Below are positions 49,874 through 59,654 of a DNA stretch of 64,000 bases, piece by piece. Origin of the DNA: Dehalococcoidia bacterium (lineage in GTDB: Bacteria > Chloroflexota > Dehalococcoidia > Tepidiformales > Tepidiformaceae); NCBI GenBank assembly GCA_020850615.1, contig JADZEI010000081.1:52805-116804 (forward strand), read 5' to 3'. The notes beneath the pieces are model-generated. The model was not told where the DNA came from and ran no database searches. It worked only from the letters and a program-made list of their open reading frames with translations. The first letter of the stretch is position 1, and each line of letters starts with the position of its first letter. The position numbers and the translations under genes were made by a program.

Positions 49874-50914
49874 ATGGCAACTGTTACCCGCCCGGTCACC
49901 ACGGCACGCTTCTCGCCCGCCGCAATCCGCGGCCTGGGGCTTGCGGCGTGCGCGGCGCTGCTGGTGGTGGTCTCGCTGCTGAGCCTGCGGTTCGGGGCGG
50001 TGTCGATTTCGACCGCGGACGCGTGGGACGCACTCTTCCACTACGACGCGAGCTCCTACGACCAGGCGGTGGTGCGCTCGCTGCGGTTGCCGCGGACGAT
50101 CATCGGGCTCGGAGCGGGGGCGGCGCTGGCGGTGGCGGGCGCGACGATCCAGGCGACGACGCGCAACCCGCTGGGCGACCCGTCCATCCTGGGCATCAAC
50201 TCGGGTGCCGCGTTCGCGATCGTGACTGCGGTGTTCTTCGGCGGCATGGTGGACTCGCACCAGTACATCTGGTTCGCGTTTACCGGCGCGCTCGCGGCCT
50301 CGGCGCTGGTGTACCTGGTGGCATCGGCAGGGCGAGGCGGCGCGACGCCGGTGAAGCTGGCACTGGCGGGCGCGATCGTCGCGGCGCTGCTGAGCTCGTG
50401 GACGACGGCGCTGCTGCTGCTGGACGAACAGACGCTCGACGTGGTGCGGTTCTGGCTGGCCGGGTCGCTGGCGGGGCGGGAGCTCGATGCGTTCTGGACG
50501 GTGTTGCCGTTCCTGGTAGCGGGCGTGGCCGGCGCGCTGCTGCTTTCGCGGCAACTGAACGTGCTCTCGCTCGGCGACGACACGGCCCGGGCGCTGGGGA
50601 TGAACACCACACGGGTGCGGATCATCTCGGCCGGGCTGGTGGTGCTCATGGCGGGCGGGGCGGTCGCGGCGGCGGGGCCGATCGCGTTCATCGGGCTCGC
50701 GGTGCCGCACATCGTGCGGACAATGACCGGGCCGGACTACCGCTGGATCCTCGCGTACAGCGTGCTCGTGGGGCCGATGCTCCTGCTCGGGGCCGACATC
50801 GCCGGGCGGCTGGTCGTGCGGCCGGCGGAGCTCCAGGTGGGGGTGATCACGGCGTTCTGTGGCGCGCCGCTGCTCATCCTGATTGCGCGCAGCCGGCGCG
50901 TGGCGGAGCTGTGA
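49874..50914 (+). CDS. FecCD-family iron-siderophore permease 1
   Basis: The 346-aa protein has about ten membrane helices. The family segments are visible as LRLPRTIIGLGAGAALAVAG, then RNPLGDPSILGINSGAAF, and the ATPase-coupling region LGDDTARALGMN. It forms a heterodimeric channel with the next gene. It overlaps that gene by one base (TGATG). Confidence 0.92.
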   Translation: MATVTRPVTTARFSPAAIRGLGLAACAALLVVVSLLSLRFGAVSISTADAWDALFHYDASSYDQAVVRSLRLPRTIIGLGAGAALAVAGATIQATTRNPLGDPSILGINSGAAFAIVTAVFFGGMVDSHQYIWFAFTGALAASALVYLVASAGRGGATPVKLALAGAIVAALLSSWTTALLLLDEQTLDVVRFWLAGSLAGRELDAFWTVLPFLVAGVAGALLLSRQLNVLSLGDDTARALGMNTTRVRIISAGLVVLMAGGAVAAAGPIAFIGLAVPHIVRTMTGPDYRWILAYSVLVGPMLLLGADIAGRLVVRPAELQVGVITAFCGAPLLILIARSRRVAEL

Positions 50915-51966
50915 TGTCCGCGGTACCGATCGTCGAGAGGCGCCGGCCGGTGGCCAACGTGTACCTCGGACCCGTTGCCTTCCGTGTGGATGTGCGCTGC
51001 CTGGCGCTGATCGCGGGCGGACTGGCCGTGCTGGCCGTGCTCGCGGCGTGGACGATGACGCTCGGCAGCTTCCCCATCCCGCTCACGGAGGTGGTGAAGT
51101 CCACGGTGGGCGCGGGCAAGCCGGAGCACGAGTTCATCGTGCGGGAGCTGCGGCTGCCGCGGGTGCTGTGCGCGGTGCTCGTGGGTGCGCTGCTCGCGAC
51201 GGCGGGCGCGGTGTTCCAGGGCGTGGTGCGCAACCCGCTGGTGTCGCCCGACATCATCGGGATCGACGCGGGCGCCTCGCTCGTGGCGGTGTGGTGGATC
51301 GTGACCGGGCGCGACACGACGTTCCTGCCGGTGGTCGCGTTCGGCGGCGCCGCGGCGGCAGCGATGGGGATCTACCTGGTCACCTGGCGGGGCGGCGTGG
51401 CGCCGGGACGGCTGATCCTCGTCGGCATTGGCGTGAACGCGCTGCTCGGCGCGGCGACGACGTTCCTCATGACGCGCTACCCGATCGAGCGGGTGTCGAA
51501 CGCGATGCTCTGGACGACGGGCTCGGTGTACGCCACGAGCTGGGCGGACGTGCGGGTCCTGGCGGGCACCCTCGGCGTGCTGCTGCCGCTTACCGTCTCG
51601 CTGATGTGGCCGCTGCGCGTCCTCCAGTTCGGCGACGACACGGCGAAGGGCATGGGCATGCGGGTGGAGGTGGTGCGGCTCGGGCTGCTGCTCTCCGGGT
51701 GCGGGCTGGCGGCGGTTGCGGTCTCGATCGCCGGGCCGGTCGGCTTCGTCGCGTTCGTGGTGCCGCACATCGCCCGCATGCTGGCGGGCCCCATGACCGG
51801 CGGCGTGCTGGTGCTCACGGCGGTCGCGGGCGGCATCCTCCTGCTCGCCGCGGACACGGTGGGGCAGCACTTCCTCCCGGTGGCGCTCCCGGTGGGGGTC
51901 GTGACCGCGGCACTCGGGGCGCCCTACTTCCTCTTCCTCCTCTACCGAGTGAACGCGCGGCTATGA
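50914..51966 (+). CDS. FecCD-family iron-siderophore permease 2
   Basis: The 350-aa protein has a cytoplasmic N-terminal tail of about 30 residues and about ten membrane helices. Typical segments are ELRLPRVLCAVLVGALLATAGA, RNPLVSPDIIGIDAGASL and FGDDTAKGMGM. It pairs with permease 1. It overlaps the ATPase gene by 4 bases (ATGA). Confidence 0.92.
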   Translation: MSAVPIVERRRPVANVYLGPVAFRVDVRCLALIAGGLAVLAVLAAWTMTLGSFPIPLTEVVKSTVGAGKPEHEFIVRELRLPRVLCAVLVGALLATAGAVFQGVVRNPLVSPDIIGIDAGASLVAVWWIVTGRDTTFLPVVAFGGAAAAAMGIYLVTWRGGVAPGRLILVGIGVNALLGAATTFLMTRYPIERVSNAMLWTTGSVYATSWADVRVLAGTLGVLLPLTVSLMWPLRVLQFGDDTAKGMGMRVEVVRLGLLLSGCGLAAVAVSIAGPVGFVAFVVPHIARMLAGPMTGGVLVLTAVAGGILLLAADTVGQHFLPVALPVGVVTAALGAPYFLFLLYRVNARL

Positions 51967-53666
51967 ACAGCGAACACGGCGGCCGGCTTCGCACCGGCGA
52001 GCTGACCCTGGCCTACGGCAGCCAACCGGTAGTCACAGACCTCTCGCTCGGGCTGCCGGACGGGCAGGTGACGACGATCATCGGCGCCAACGCGTGTGGC
52101 AAGTCGACGCTGCTGCGCGCGCTGGCGCGGCTGATGAAGCCAAGCAACGGGGCGGTGTACTTCGACGGCCAGGCGATCCACCGGCTGCCGGCCAAGGAGG
52201 TGGCGCGGCGGTTGGGGTTGCTCGCTCAACAATCGAACGCGCCGGAAGGGGTGACGGTGGAGGACCTGGTACGGCGCGGGCGGTATCCGCACCAATCGTT
52301 CCTCCAGCCACCCTCGCGGGATGACCACGAGGCGGTTGAGCGCGCGCTCGAGCTGACCGGGATGCAGCCGCTGCGGCACCGGCCGGTCGACGAGCTTTCG
52401 GGCGGGCAGCGCCAGCGCGCGTGGATCGCGATGGCCCTCGCGCAGGACACGCCGGTGCTCCTGCTGGACGAACCGACGACGTACCTGGACATCGCGCACC
52501 AGCACGAGGTGCTCTCGCTGGTGCGCCGGCTCAACCGCGAAGAGGGCCGCACCGTGGTGATGGTCCTGCACGACATCAACGAGGCGGCGGCGGTGAGCGA
52601 CCGGATCGTGGCCCTGCGGGACGGCGCGGTGCTCGCGGACGGCGCACCGGACGAGGTGTTGCGGCCGGAGCTGCTGGAGCGCGTGTTCGGCGTGGAATGT
52701 GACGTCGTGGCGCACCCGCGCGACAGCCGCCCGGTCAGCATCCCGCGGAGCCGGCTCGCCCGCCGTGGGTCGCGGACGCCGGAGGTTGAGCCGCGGGGCG
52801 AGTTGCGCGCGCATGGCCTGCGCCTGGGGTACGGCAAGCGCGAAGTGGTGCCCGGGCTTTCGACCGAGATCCCGGCCGGCGAGGTCACGGTCATCGTCGG
52901 GGCCAACGCCTGCGGGAAGTCGACCGTGCTGCGGGCACTGGGGCGGCTGGTCGAGCCCCGCGCAGGCCAGGCCATGCTCGACGGGCGGGACGTGCACCGG
53001 TACCGGCACCGGGAGTTCGCCCGGCGCGTAGGCGTGCTGCCGCAGTCGCCGGTTCCGCCGCCCGACCTGCTGGTCGAGGACCTGGTGGCGGCGGGGCGGT
53101 ACCCGCACCAGCGCTGGTATCGCCAGTGGAGCCGGGCCGACGCCCGCGCCGTCGAGCGGGCGCTCGCCGCGACGGGCACGGAGGACCTGCGCGGCCGGCC
53201 GGTGGCACAGCTCTCGGGCGGCCAGCGGCAGCGGGCCTTCCTGGCGATGACGCTGGCGCGCGAGGCGCCGGTGCTGCTGCTCGACGAGCCAACCACGTTC
53301 CTCGACATCGCGCACCAGGTGGAGGTGCTCGACCTGGTGCGGGAAGCGAACCGCGAACGCGGGGTGACCGTCCTGATGGTGCTGCATGACCTCGCGCTCG
53401 CGTGCCGCTATGCCGACCGGCTGATCGCGATGAAGGACGGTGCGGTGGTGGCCGCCGGCACACCGGCCGAGGTGATGACACCCGAGCTCGTCCAGGCGGT
53501 GTTCGGCGTCGAAGCGTGCGTGGTCGAGAACGGGCAGAGCGGCGCGCCGCTGGTGTTGCCGGTCTACGGGCACCGCGATGATGGCGGCCGGCAGGCGGTC
53601 CTCGCGGGCAGAGCTGCCGTCGAAGCCCGCACGCCGCGCACGCGCGCCCACACGGAGGTGACATGA
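51963..53666 (+). CDS. Double ABC ATPase (two FepC-type domains in one chain)
   Basis: The 567-aa protein has two complete nucleotide-binding domains of the FepC/FhuC type. Domain 1 (about 10-265) has GANACGKST, LSGGQRQRAW and LLLDEPTTYLDIAHQ. Domain 2 (about 278-530) has GANACGKST, LSGGQRQRAF and LLLDEPTTFLDIAHQ. Both keep all catalytic residues. Siderophore importers normally use a homodimer of a single ATPase of about 260 residues; here a fused pair serves the two different permeases encoded just upstream. Start and stop overlap both neighbours by 4 bases. Confidence 0.9.
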   Translation: MNSEHGGRLRTGELTLAYGSQPVVTDLSLGLPDGQVTTIIGANACGKSTLLRALARLMKPSNGAVYFDGQAIHRLPAKEVARRLGLLAQQSNAPEGVTVEDLVRRGRYPHQSFLQPPSRDDHEAVERALELTGMQPLRHRPVDELSGGQRQRAWIAMALAQDTPVLLLDEPTTYLDIAHQHEVLSLVRRLNREEGRTVVMVLHDINEAAAVSDRIVALRDGAVLADGAPDEVLRPELLERVFGVECDVVAHPRDSRPVSIPRSRLARRGSRTPEVEPRGELRAHGLRLGYGKREVVPGLSTEIPAGEVTVIVGANACGKSTVLRALGRLVEPRAGQAMLDGRDVHRYRHREFARRVGVLPQSPVPPPDLLVEDLVAAGRYPHQRWYRQWSRADARAVERALAATGTEDLRGRPVAQLSGGQRQRAFLAMTLAREAPVLLLDEPTTFLDIAHQVEVLDLVREANRERGVTVLMVLHDLALACRYADRLIAMKDGAVVAAGTPAEVMTPELVQAVFGVEACVVENGQSGAPLVLPVYGHRDDGGRQAVLAGRAAVEARTPRTRAHTEVT

Positions 53667-54422
53667 CCGAGACAGCGACACCCGCCGCGTCCGCGCTGGC
53701 GGAGTTCATCGCGGCCGCCGGGCGGGGTGGGCTGCAGGTGGGGGCGCCGGGCCCGGGGTGGGTCGCGATCGAAGGCTGGGCCGAGAGCGTGCATCACCAG
53801 AACGCGATGGCGGCGTACCAGTCCGGTTACGGGTCGCCACCTGCGGGCGCGGCGATGCTCGCGTTCCAGCCGGGCCGTGTGGTGGCCGGTCGCGTACGCC
53901 GGGTACTGTGCGTTTGCCGGGAGGGCGCTGCCGCAGCTTGCGGGCAACGTGTTCGTCGCGTTCGATTCCGTGTGCGAGGTGCGGCTGCGGGACCACGATG
54001 CCCGGCTGCCGGCGGCCACCGATGACGACGCCCGGCTGGAGGCGGTGCTGGGCGAAGCGGGCGCGATGGCGGCCCCGATCATCGACGCACTGGTGCTGCG
54101 GAAGGAGATCGCGGCCGCGAACGCGTGGGCGGTGTTGCTGGATGCGTTCTCGTCGGCGGCCGCGGTTGCCGCGACGGCGACGGGCGAGGCCGAGGCCGTG
54201 TGGGCGCGCTGGCGGCGGCTGCTCGAGCTCTGCCCGTACCCTGCGAAGCGCCGCCCGCGCCGGTTCGAGTACGACGGCGACGGGGAACGCCTGGAGGTGA
54301 CGGTCCGGGCGAGCTGCTGTCTGTTCTTCACGTCCGAATCGGCGAAGGCGTCACCCGACCCGTACTGCAAGCTCTGCTACATCGAATCGGACGCGAACCG
54401 GGTGCGGCGGCTGCGAGGGTAG
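53663..54422 (+). pseudogene. FhuF-like ferric-siderophore reductase with an internal frameshift
   Basis: The first frame from ATG 53663 gives about 76 residues ending in AMLAFQPGRVV. The fold then continues in the next frame with PVAYAGYCAFAGRALPQLAG, then NVFVAFDS, and ends in CC-x15-C-x2-C (SCCLFF and YCKLC). The cysteine pattern is that of the [2Fe-2S] site of FhuF, which reduces iron in ferric siderophores in the cytoplasm; the gap between the CC pair and the C-x2-C pair is longer than the ten residues of E. coli FhuF. One extra base near 53876-53884 (cgtgtggtgg) would explain the break. It is the last gene of the iron uptake operon, coupled by ATGA to the ATPase. It is either inactivated or affected by a sequencing error. 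Confidence 0.7.
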
Positions 54423-54567
54423 CGGCGCGGCGGCGCGGGCGGGGGGCGGGTCCGCGGTGCGGGACACTGCCAGAGTTCGTCCGTACCGGCCGGGAATCGC
54501 GACACGAGCTGTCGCAGGGTGCGTGCTATCGTCCGCCCGAGCCCGGTCCCCGGGCGCGGAGATAGCG

Positions 54568-57282
54568 ATGACTGCGGCGTTCGAAAGGCTTGGGGCGAAG
54601 TTCAAAGCCAGGGATACGAAATCGGTCGGCCCCCCGTTTCATCCCCTCGCCTGCCACCTGGCCGATACAGCGGCGGTGGCACTGGAGCTGTGGGATACGT
54701 GCCTGGCGCCGGCGACCCGGGCGCGGCTGGCAGAGGGACTAGGCCTCGATGAGCCGAATGCGGGGCGGTGGACCGCATTCCTCGCGGGGCTCCACGACCT
54801 GGGCAAGGCGTCGGCACCGTTCCAGCGGAAGTACGACGAAGCTGGCTTCCGGGCGCGGCTCGAGGGCACCGGGCTGGTCGTTGGCAACGACGAGGATCCC
54901 GGCCATGGGAGTGTCACGTTCGCTGCCGCCGGGCGCTTGCTTGAAGAGCGCGGTGTCCCCCGAGTGACGGCGCGACGGCTGGCCACGCTGATCGGCGCAC
55001 ACCACGGGCGGTTCGTCGACCCGAAGGAACGCGGCGACATTGGCGAGGGGCGCCCGGACATCCGTGGCGCGTGGGAGGCTGCACGGGCGGAGCTGTTCGA
55101 GGCGCTCGCGGAGGTGGTGGGCATCGACCTGGGCCAGGGGCCGCTGCCCACGGGCGAGATGCCCAACGCTGCGGCGATGGCGCTGGCGGGATTCGTCTCG
55201 GTCGCCGACTGGATCGCCTCGATCGACGACCGGGGGTTCTTCGACTACGCGCCGGCGATCAGCCGGGAGGGGTACGCGGAGTACTTCGAGAAAACGCGCA
55301 AACGGGCGAAGGACGTCCTCACTGGACTCCGCTGGGGGGCGGCCGGCGAACCGCCGGTGGGCGGGGACTTCGAGGCCATGTTCGGTGTCCAACCGTGGCC
55401 GGTACAGGAGGCCGCCGTTGAGCTGGCGGCATCGCTCGGGGAGGGCGGCCTGGTCGTGGTCGAGGCGCCGATGGGGGAAGGCAAGACGGAAGCCGCCTTC
55501 TACCTGGTCGATCGGTGGACCGCGGGGAACTCACGGGGCTTCTACATCGCACTGCCGACCATGGCCACGGCGAACCAGATGCACGGGCGGGTCGAGCACT
55601 TCCTGAAGGAACGGTTCGCGGACCAGCTCGAGTTGGGCGGTGACCTGAACATCGTGCTGGCGCACGGCGGGGCGGCGCTGATGGACCTGCCGCGCTGGCC
55701 GCAGCAGGTGTACGACGAGGACACGAAGGGCCGGGATGGCGCCGTCCGGGCCGGCGAGTGGTTCCTCCGGGGGAGCAAGCGGGCGCTGCTCGCTGCCTAC
55801 GGCGTCGGGACAGTCGACCAGTCGCTCATGGCGGTGCTGCAGGTGAAGCACGTCTTCGTACGGCTGTTCGCGCTCGCTGGCAAGCCCGTGGTCATCGACG
55901 AAGTGCACGCCTACGACACGTACATGACCGGCCTGCTGGAGCGCCTGCTGGAGTGGCTGGGCGCGCTGGATGCGCCGGTCGTGCTGCTCTCGGCGACGCT
56001 GCCGTCGAACAGGCGGCGGCAGCTCCCGGAGGCGTACGCGAGGGGCCGGGGGGCGCCGCTGGCCAGCGAGGGCGACACCGAGGCCGTGGCCTACCCACGC
56101 ATCAGCTGGCTCGAAGGCAACGTGGCGCGGTCGAAGCCGTTCGCCGCGGCGCAACGGTCGCAGCGCGACCTCGCGATCCACCGGCTGGACGGCGACGACA
56201 CGGCGGTGCGCCACCTGCTGGTCCGCGAGCTCGCCGGCGGCGGGTGCGCGGCGGTGATCTGCAACACGGTTGCCTCGGCGCAGCGGGTCTACCAGTGCCT
56301 GCTGGGAGACTTCGCGGAAGACGAGCTGGGGCTGTTCCACGCGCGTTTCCTGGCGAAGGACCGGGAGCGGATCGAGAATGACTGCGTCGACCGGTTCGGC
56401 AAGCCGGCCAAGGGCACGAAGCACACCGCCTGCCGCCCGCACCGCTTCGTGCTGGTCGCGACCCAGGTGGTGGAGCAATCGCTGGACCTGGACTTCGATG
56501 TTATGGTGAGCGAGCTGGCGCCCATCGACCTGCTGCTCCAACGGTCGGGGCGGCTGCAGCGGCACAAGCGCTACCGGCGGTACCAGGGCCCGGCCGTGCT
56601 CCACGTCCGCTGGCCGGAGGGCGCGGACGACCCGCAGTTCGACCCGCCGAGCCTGCACGTCTACGACGAGCATGTGCTGCTCCGGACGTGGCACGCGCTG
56701 CGCGAGCGGGACGTCATCGCCATCCCGAACGACGTGCAGGAGCTGGTGGACCGGGTGTACTGCGACCTGGAGGCCATCCCGGAGGACGCCGCGGGCCGGC
56801 TACTGGAGCGCTGGCGGGAGACGTGGGGGAGGCTGGAGAAGAAGAGGGACGATGAGCAGTCTGAGGCGAAGGTGCGCCGCATCAAGCAACCACGCGGCGT
56901 GAGCCTGCCGGGCGAGCTGCTGCCGCAGGCGCTCGAAGAGGATGACCCGACGCTGCACCCGGCACTCCAGGCGGTGACCCGGCTAACGAAGCCCTCCGCG
57001 GAGATTGTGGTGCTGAAAGCCGGGAGCCCGCTCATCCCGGTCGATGGCACGAAACTCACCCGCAGGGACGTCCTCGCGCTACGGCGGTGTTCGGTATCGG
57101 TGGGCCACGGTGGTGTCGTGCGCACGCTGAACAACATCGAGCCACCGGCGGCGTTCGCCGGATCGCCGCTGCTGCGGCGCCACCGGCTCGTCGTCCTCGA
57201 CGAGGGCGGCACGGCGGAGGTTGGGCCCTATCTGTTGCGGTACGACGGTGAGCTCGGGCTGCGGCTGGAGGCCCGGCCGTGA
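54568..57282 (+). CDS. cas3: CRISPR-associated helicase/nuclease Cas3 (type I-E)
   Basis: The 904-aa protein has an N-terminal HD nuclease domain (HLADTAAVALELWD, then GLHDLGKASAPFQRKY, and GAHHGRF). A superfamily 2 helicase follows with Walker A APMGEGKTEAAFY, the DEVH box DEVHAYDTYM, LLSATLPS, and motif VI QRSGRLQRH. Cas3 is recruited by Cascade bound to target DNA and degrades it. ATG 54568 has GGAG 6 bases upstream; longer readings begin in unrelated sequence. It is the first gene of the locus and is separated from cas8e by 132 bp. Confidence 0.95.
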   Translation: MTAAFERLGAKFKARDTKSVGPPFHPLACHLADTAAVALELWDTCLAPATRARLAEGLGLDEPNAGRWTAFLAGLHDLGKASAPFQRKYDEAGFRARLEGTGLVVGNDEDPGHGSVTFAAAGRLLEERGVPRVTARRLATLIGAHHGRFVDPKERGDIGEGRPDIRGAWEAARAELFEALAEVVGIDLGQGPLPTGEMPNAAAMALAGFVSVADWIASIDDRGFFDYAPAISREGYAEYFEKTRKRAKDVLTGLRWGAAGEPPVGGDFEAMFGVQPWPVQEAAVELAASLGEGGLVVVEAPMGEGKTEAAFYLVDRWTAGNSRGFYIALPTMATANQMHGRVEHFLKERFADQLELGGDLNIVLAHGGAALMDLPRWPQQVYDEDTKGRDGAVRAGEWFLRGSKRALLAAYGVGTVDQSLMAVLQVKHVFVRLFALAGKPVVIDEVHAYDTYMTGLLERLLEWLGALDAPVVLLSATLPSNRRRQLPEAYARGRGAPLASEGDTEAVAYPRISWLEGNVARSKPFAAAQRSQRDLAIHRLDGDDTAVRHLLVRELAGGGCAAVICNTVASAQRVYQCLLGDFAEDELGLFHARFLAKDRERIENDCVDRFGKPAKGTKHTACRPHRFVLVATQVVEQSLDLDFDVMVSELAPIDLLLQRSGRLQRHKRYRRYQGPAVLHVRWPEGADDPQFDPPSLHVYDEHVLLRTWHALRERDVIAIPNDVQELVDRVYCDLEAIPEDAAGRLLERWRETWGRLEKKRDDEQSEAKVRRIKQPRGVSLPGELLPQALEEDDPTLHPALQAVTRLTKPSAEIVVLKAGSPLIPVDGTKLTRRDVLALRRCSVSVGHGGVVRTLNNIEPPAAFAGSPLLRRHRLVVLDEGGTAEVGPYLLRYDGELGLRLEARP

Positions 57283-57414
57283 ACGGTAGCCGGGCCTCAT
57301 ATCGTCCCGCCACGCAAGGAGGCACAACCTGAACACGCCCATCGCACCACGATCGCCACCGGTGGGCCGTGGCCGCCGGCTGCCAACCACCCCACGCCCC
57401 TGAAGGGAGGCAAC

Positions 57415-58989
57415 ATGACAGCATCCTTCAGTCTGCTGACTGAGCCGTGGTTGCCCGTGCGTTTCGCGGGCGAGCCCAACGCACGCGATGTCTCGATTAT
57501 CGACGCCATCGCCCAGGCCCATGAGATCCGGGAGCTCGCCGACGCGTCGCCGCTGGTAACCGTCGCGCTGCACCGGCTCCTGGTCGCCGTGCTCCACTGC
57601 GCGTACGGCCCGGCGACGCATTCCGAGTGGGTCGCGCTCTGGGAGGCGGGCCGGTTCGACCCGGCGCCACTGGAGCGCTACCTGGCGGACAAGACGCCCG
57701 CGTTCGACCTCTTCGACCCCGAGCGGCCGTTCTACCAGTTGGCGAGCCTCCCGGCTGACGCGGCGGTGAGTATCGCCAAGCTCGGGCACGCCTACAGCGC
57801 CGGCAACAACCCGGTGCTGTTCGACCACACGCGGGATGCCGAGGAACCGGCGCTCAGCCCGGCGGCGGCAGCGCAGCTCCTCGTCGCACAGCACGGGTTC
57901 GCCGTAGGCGGCCTCATCTCGCGCCTCCCGGGTGAACCGACCTCTGCCGAAGCCGGGCATCTGCTCAAGGGGGCGGTCATCCTGGCCACCGGGACCAACC
58001 TGTACCAGACGCTGGTGCTGAACATGGTCCGGGTGGATGGGATCGACTCAGCGCCGTTCGAGTTCAATCCTGCGGACGACGCACCGGCGTGGGCGCGCCC
58101 GGTCCCATCGGCGACGCCCCGGCGTCCCGGCGGGTACCTCGACCTGCTCACGTGGCAGTCCCGGCGGATCCGGCTCCTCCGGGACGAGGATGGCCTGGTC
58201 CGCCGGGCGGTGCTCATGGCCGGTCACACTTTCCCGAAGGACTACGACCCCCGTGGGCAGGAGACCATGGTCGCGTACCACTCGCGGGAGCAGGCGAAGG
58301 GGCAGAGGGCATGGTTTCCCCTCGGCTTTAGGGTCGAACGGGCGCTATGGCGGGACAGCACCGCGCTCTTCCAGGCGCCCGAGTCCGCTGCCGACGATGG
58401 CCGGCCGAGGACGCTCCGGGAGCTCGCCGGCAGGCGGCAGGCGGGTTACATCGACCGGGAGGCCGCCGGGCTGAGCGCGTTCGGGCTCTCGTCATCCAAG
58501 GCCAAGCTCTTCCTCTGGCGGCGGGAAGACCTGCCGCTGCCGCTGGCGTTCGTCGACCAGGAGGACCTGGTAGCGGCGCTCGCGAAGGGGCTGGACGCGG
58601 CCGACGGTGCGCGGAGCGCGCTGCGCACGGCTACGTGGGTGCTCGCCAGCGAGTCACTCGGGCCCGACGGGACGGCCGACCGGGCCCGGGTCGATGCGCT
58701 GCTGGCCTCGCTGGAACCAGAGCGGGCGTACTGGCCGCAGCTCGACCTGCCGTTCCGCCGGTTCATGGTGGACCTGGCGCGCAGCTACGCGCAGGACTAC
58801 GGCCGGGCCGCGGAAGCGGAGCTCGGGCAAGCGATCGACGCGGCCGCGCGGGCGGCGTTCGAACAGGCGGCCGCGGCGGTCGCCACATCGGGGCGGGGCC
58901 AGCGCGCCGAAGCCATCGCCACACCACGGTTCCTGGCGTCCCTCGGCACGGCGCTGGGGCCACTGCAGCCCGAGGAGGTGACCGCATGA
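57415..58989 (+). CDS. casA: Cascade large subunit Cas8e (Cse1/CasA)
   Basis: The 524-aa protein begins SLLTEPWLPVRFAGEPNA, the typical Cse1 start, and has FDLFDPERPFYQLASLP and the closing helical bundle of about 130 residues. Cas8e recognises the PAM and loads Cas3. A ribosome binding site GGGAGG lies 4 bases before the ATG. It overlaps cse2 by 4 bases. Confidence 0.94.
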   Translation: MTASFSLLTEPWLPVRFAGEPNARDVSIIDAIAQAHEIRELADASPLVTVALHRLLVAVLHCAYGPATHSEWVALWEAGRFDPAPLERYLADKTPAFDLFDPERPFYQLASLPADAAVSIAKLGHAYSAGNNPVLFDHTRDAEEPALSPAAAAQLLVAQHGFAVGGLISRLPGEPTSAEAGHLLKGAVILATGTNLYQTLVLNMVRVDGIDSAPFEFNPADDAPAWARPVPSATPRRPGGYLDLLTWQSRRIRLLRDEDGLVRRAVLMAGHTFPKDYDPRGQETMVAYHSREQAKGQRAWFPLGFRVERALWRDSTALFQAPESAADDGRPRTLRELAGRRQAGYIDREAAGLSAFGLSSSKAKLFLWRREDLPLPLAFVDQEDLVAALAKGLDAADGARSALRTATWVLASESLGPDGTADRARVDALLASLEPERAYWPQLDLPFRRFMVDLARSYAQDYGRAAEAELGQAIDAAARAAFEQAAAAVATSGRGQRAEAIATPRFLASLGTALGPLQPEEVTA

Positions 58990-59639
58990 CCGAAGCAACC
59001 ACAGCCCCGGCCCCGGCCGACGTGTTCGGCGCCGCGGCGGGCCGGCTGCTCCACGAGCTCGATGAACGCGTGCCGCGCGACGACCGGAAGGGCGACCGGG
59101 GGACGCTGGCGATCCTCCGGCGCGCCGCCGGCAAGTCGTCCATCGAAGCGCACGGTGCGGCGGCGATCGTGTATCGCTACGTGCCGGCGGAGCTGTCCGT
59201 CGCGGATGTCGAGGCGATCTTCACGGTGGCGACGCTGTTCGCGATCCATCCGCGCGACACCGGGCCGAGCGAGGGCCGCCGGCACGAGCGCGGCATCGGG
59301 ACCGCGCTCCGCGCGATCCGCTGGCGTGAGGAATCGACCGATGAGGACCCGGGCGTCGAGCGCCGCTTCGTGGCGCTGCTCAACAGCAGCCGCGAGGCAT
59401 TGCCCGAGCACCTTCGCCACCTCGTGACGCTGCTTCAATCGCGGAACGAGAACACGGCGATCAACTACCGCCAGCTCGCGCGAGACATCCGCGATTGGGA
59501 CGCCGTCGACCGGCGCGTCCAGCGGGCGTGGGCGAGCGGCTTTTGGGGCTACCGCGCCACGGGTGAGCCCACGGCAGCTGGTCCTGACAGCGACACCGCA
59601 ACCGACTCCGACACAAACACCGACTCCGACGACGACTGA
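58986..59639 (+). CDS. casB: Cascade small subunit Cse2 (CasB)
   Basis: The 217-aa protein is a Cse2 family helical protein with DRGTLAILRRAAGKS, then TLFAIHPRDTG, and LLNSSREALPEHLRHLV followed by YRQLARDIRDWD. It stabilises the R-loop in Cascade. The last 18 residues are an acidic Asp/Ser/Thr tail not needed for the family fold. It lies 15 bp before cas7e. Confidence 0.92.
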   Translation: MTEATTAPAPADVFGAAAGRLLHELDERVPRDDRKGDRGTLAILRRAAGKSSIEAHGAAAIVYRYVPAELSVADVEAIFTVATLFAIHPRDTGPSEGRRHERGIGTALRAIRWREESTDEDPGVERRFVALLNSSREALPEHLRHLVTLLQSRNENTAINYRQLARDIRDWDAVDRRVQRAWASGFWGYRATGEPTAAGPDSDTATDSDTNTDSDDD

Positions 59640-59654
59640 GAAAGGACGCTACCC

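Noticed and set aside
57283..57414. A small gene between cas3 and cas8e
   Set aside because: There is an AAGGAGG-like site but no convincing start codon or conserved reading frame after it; it reads as a leader for cas8e.
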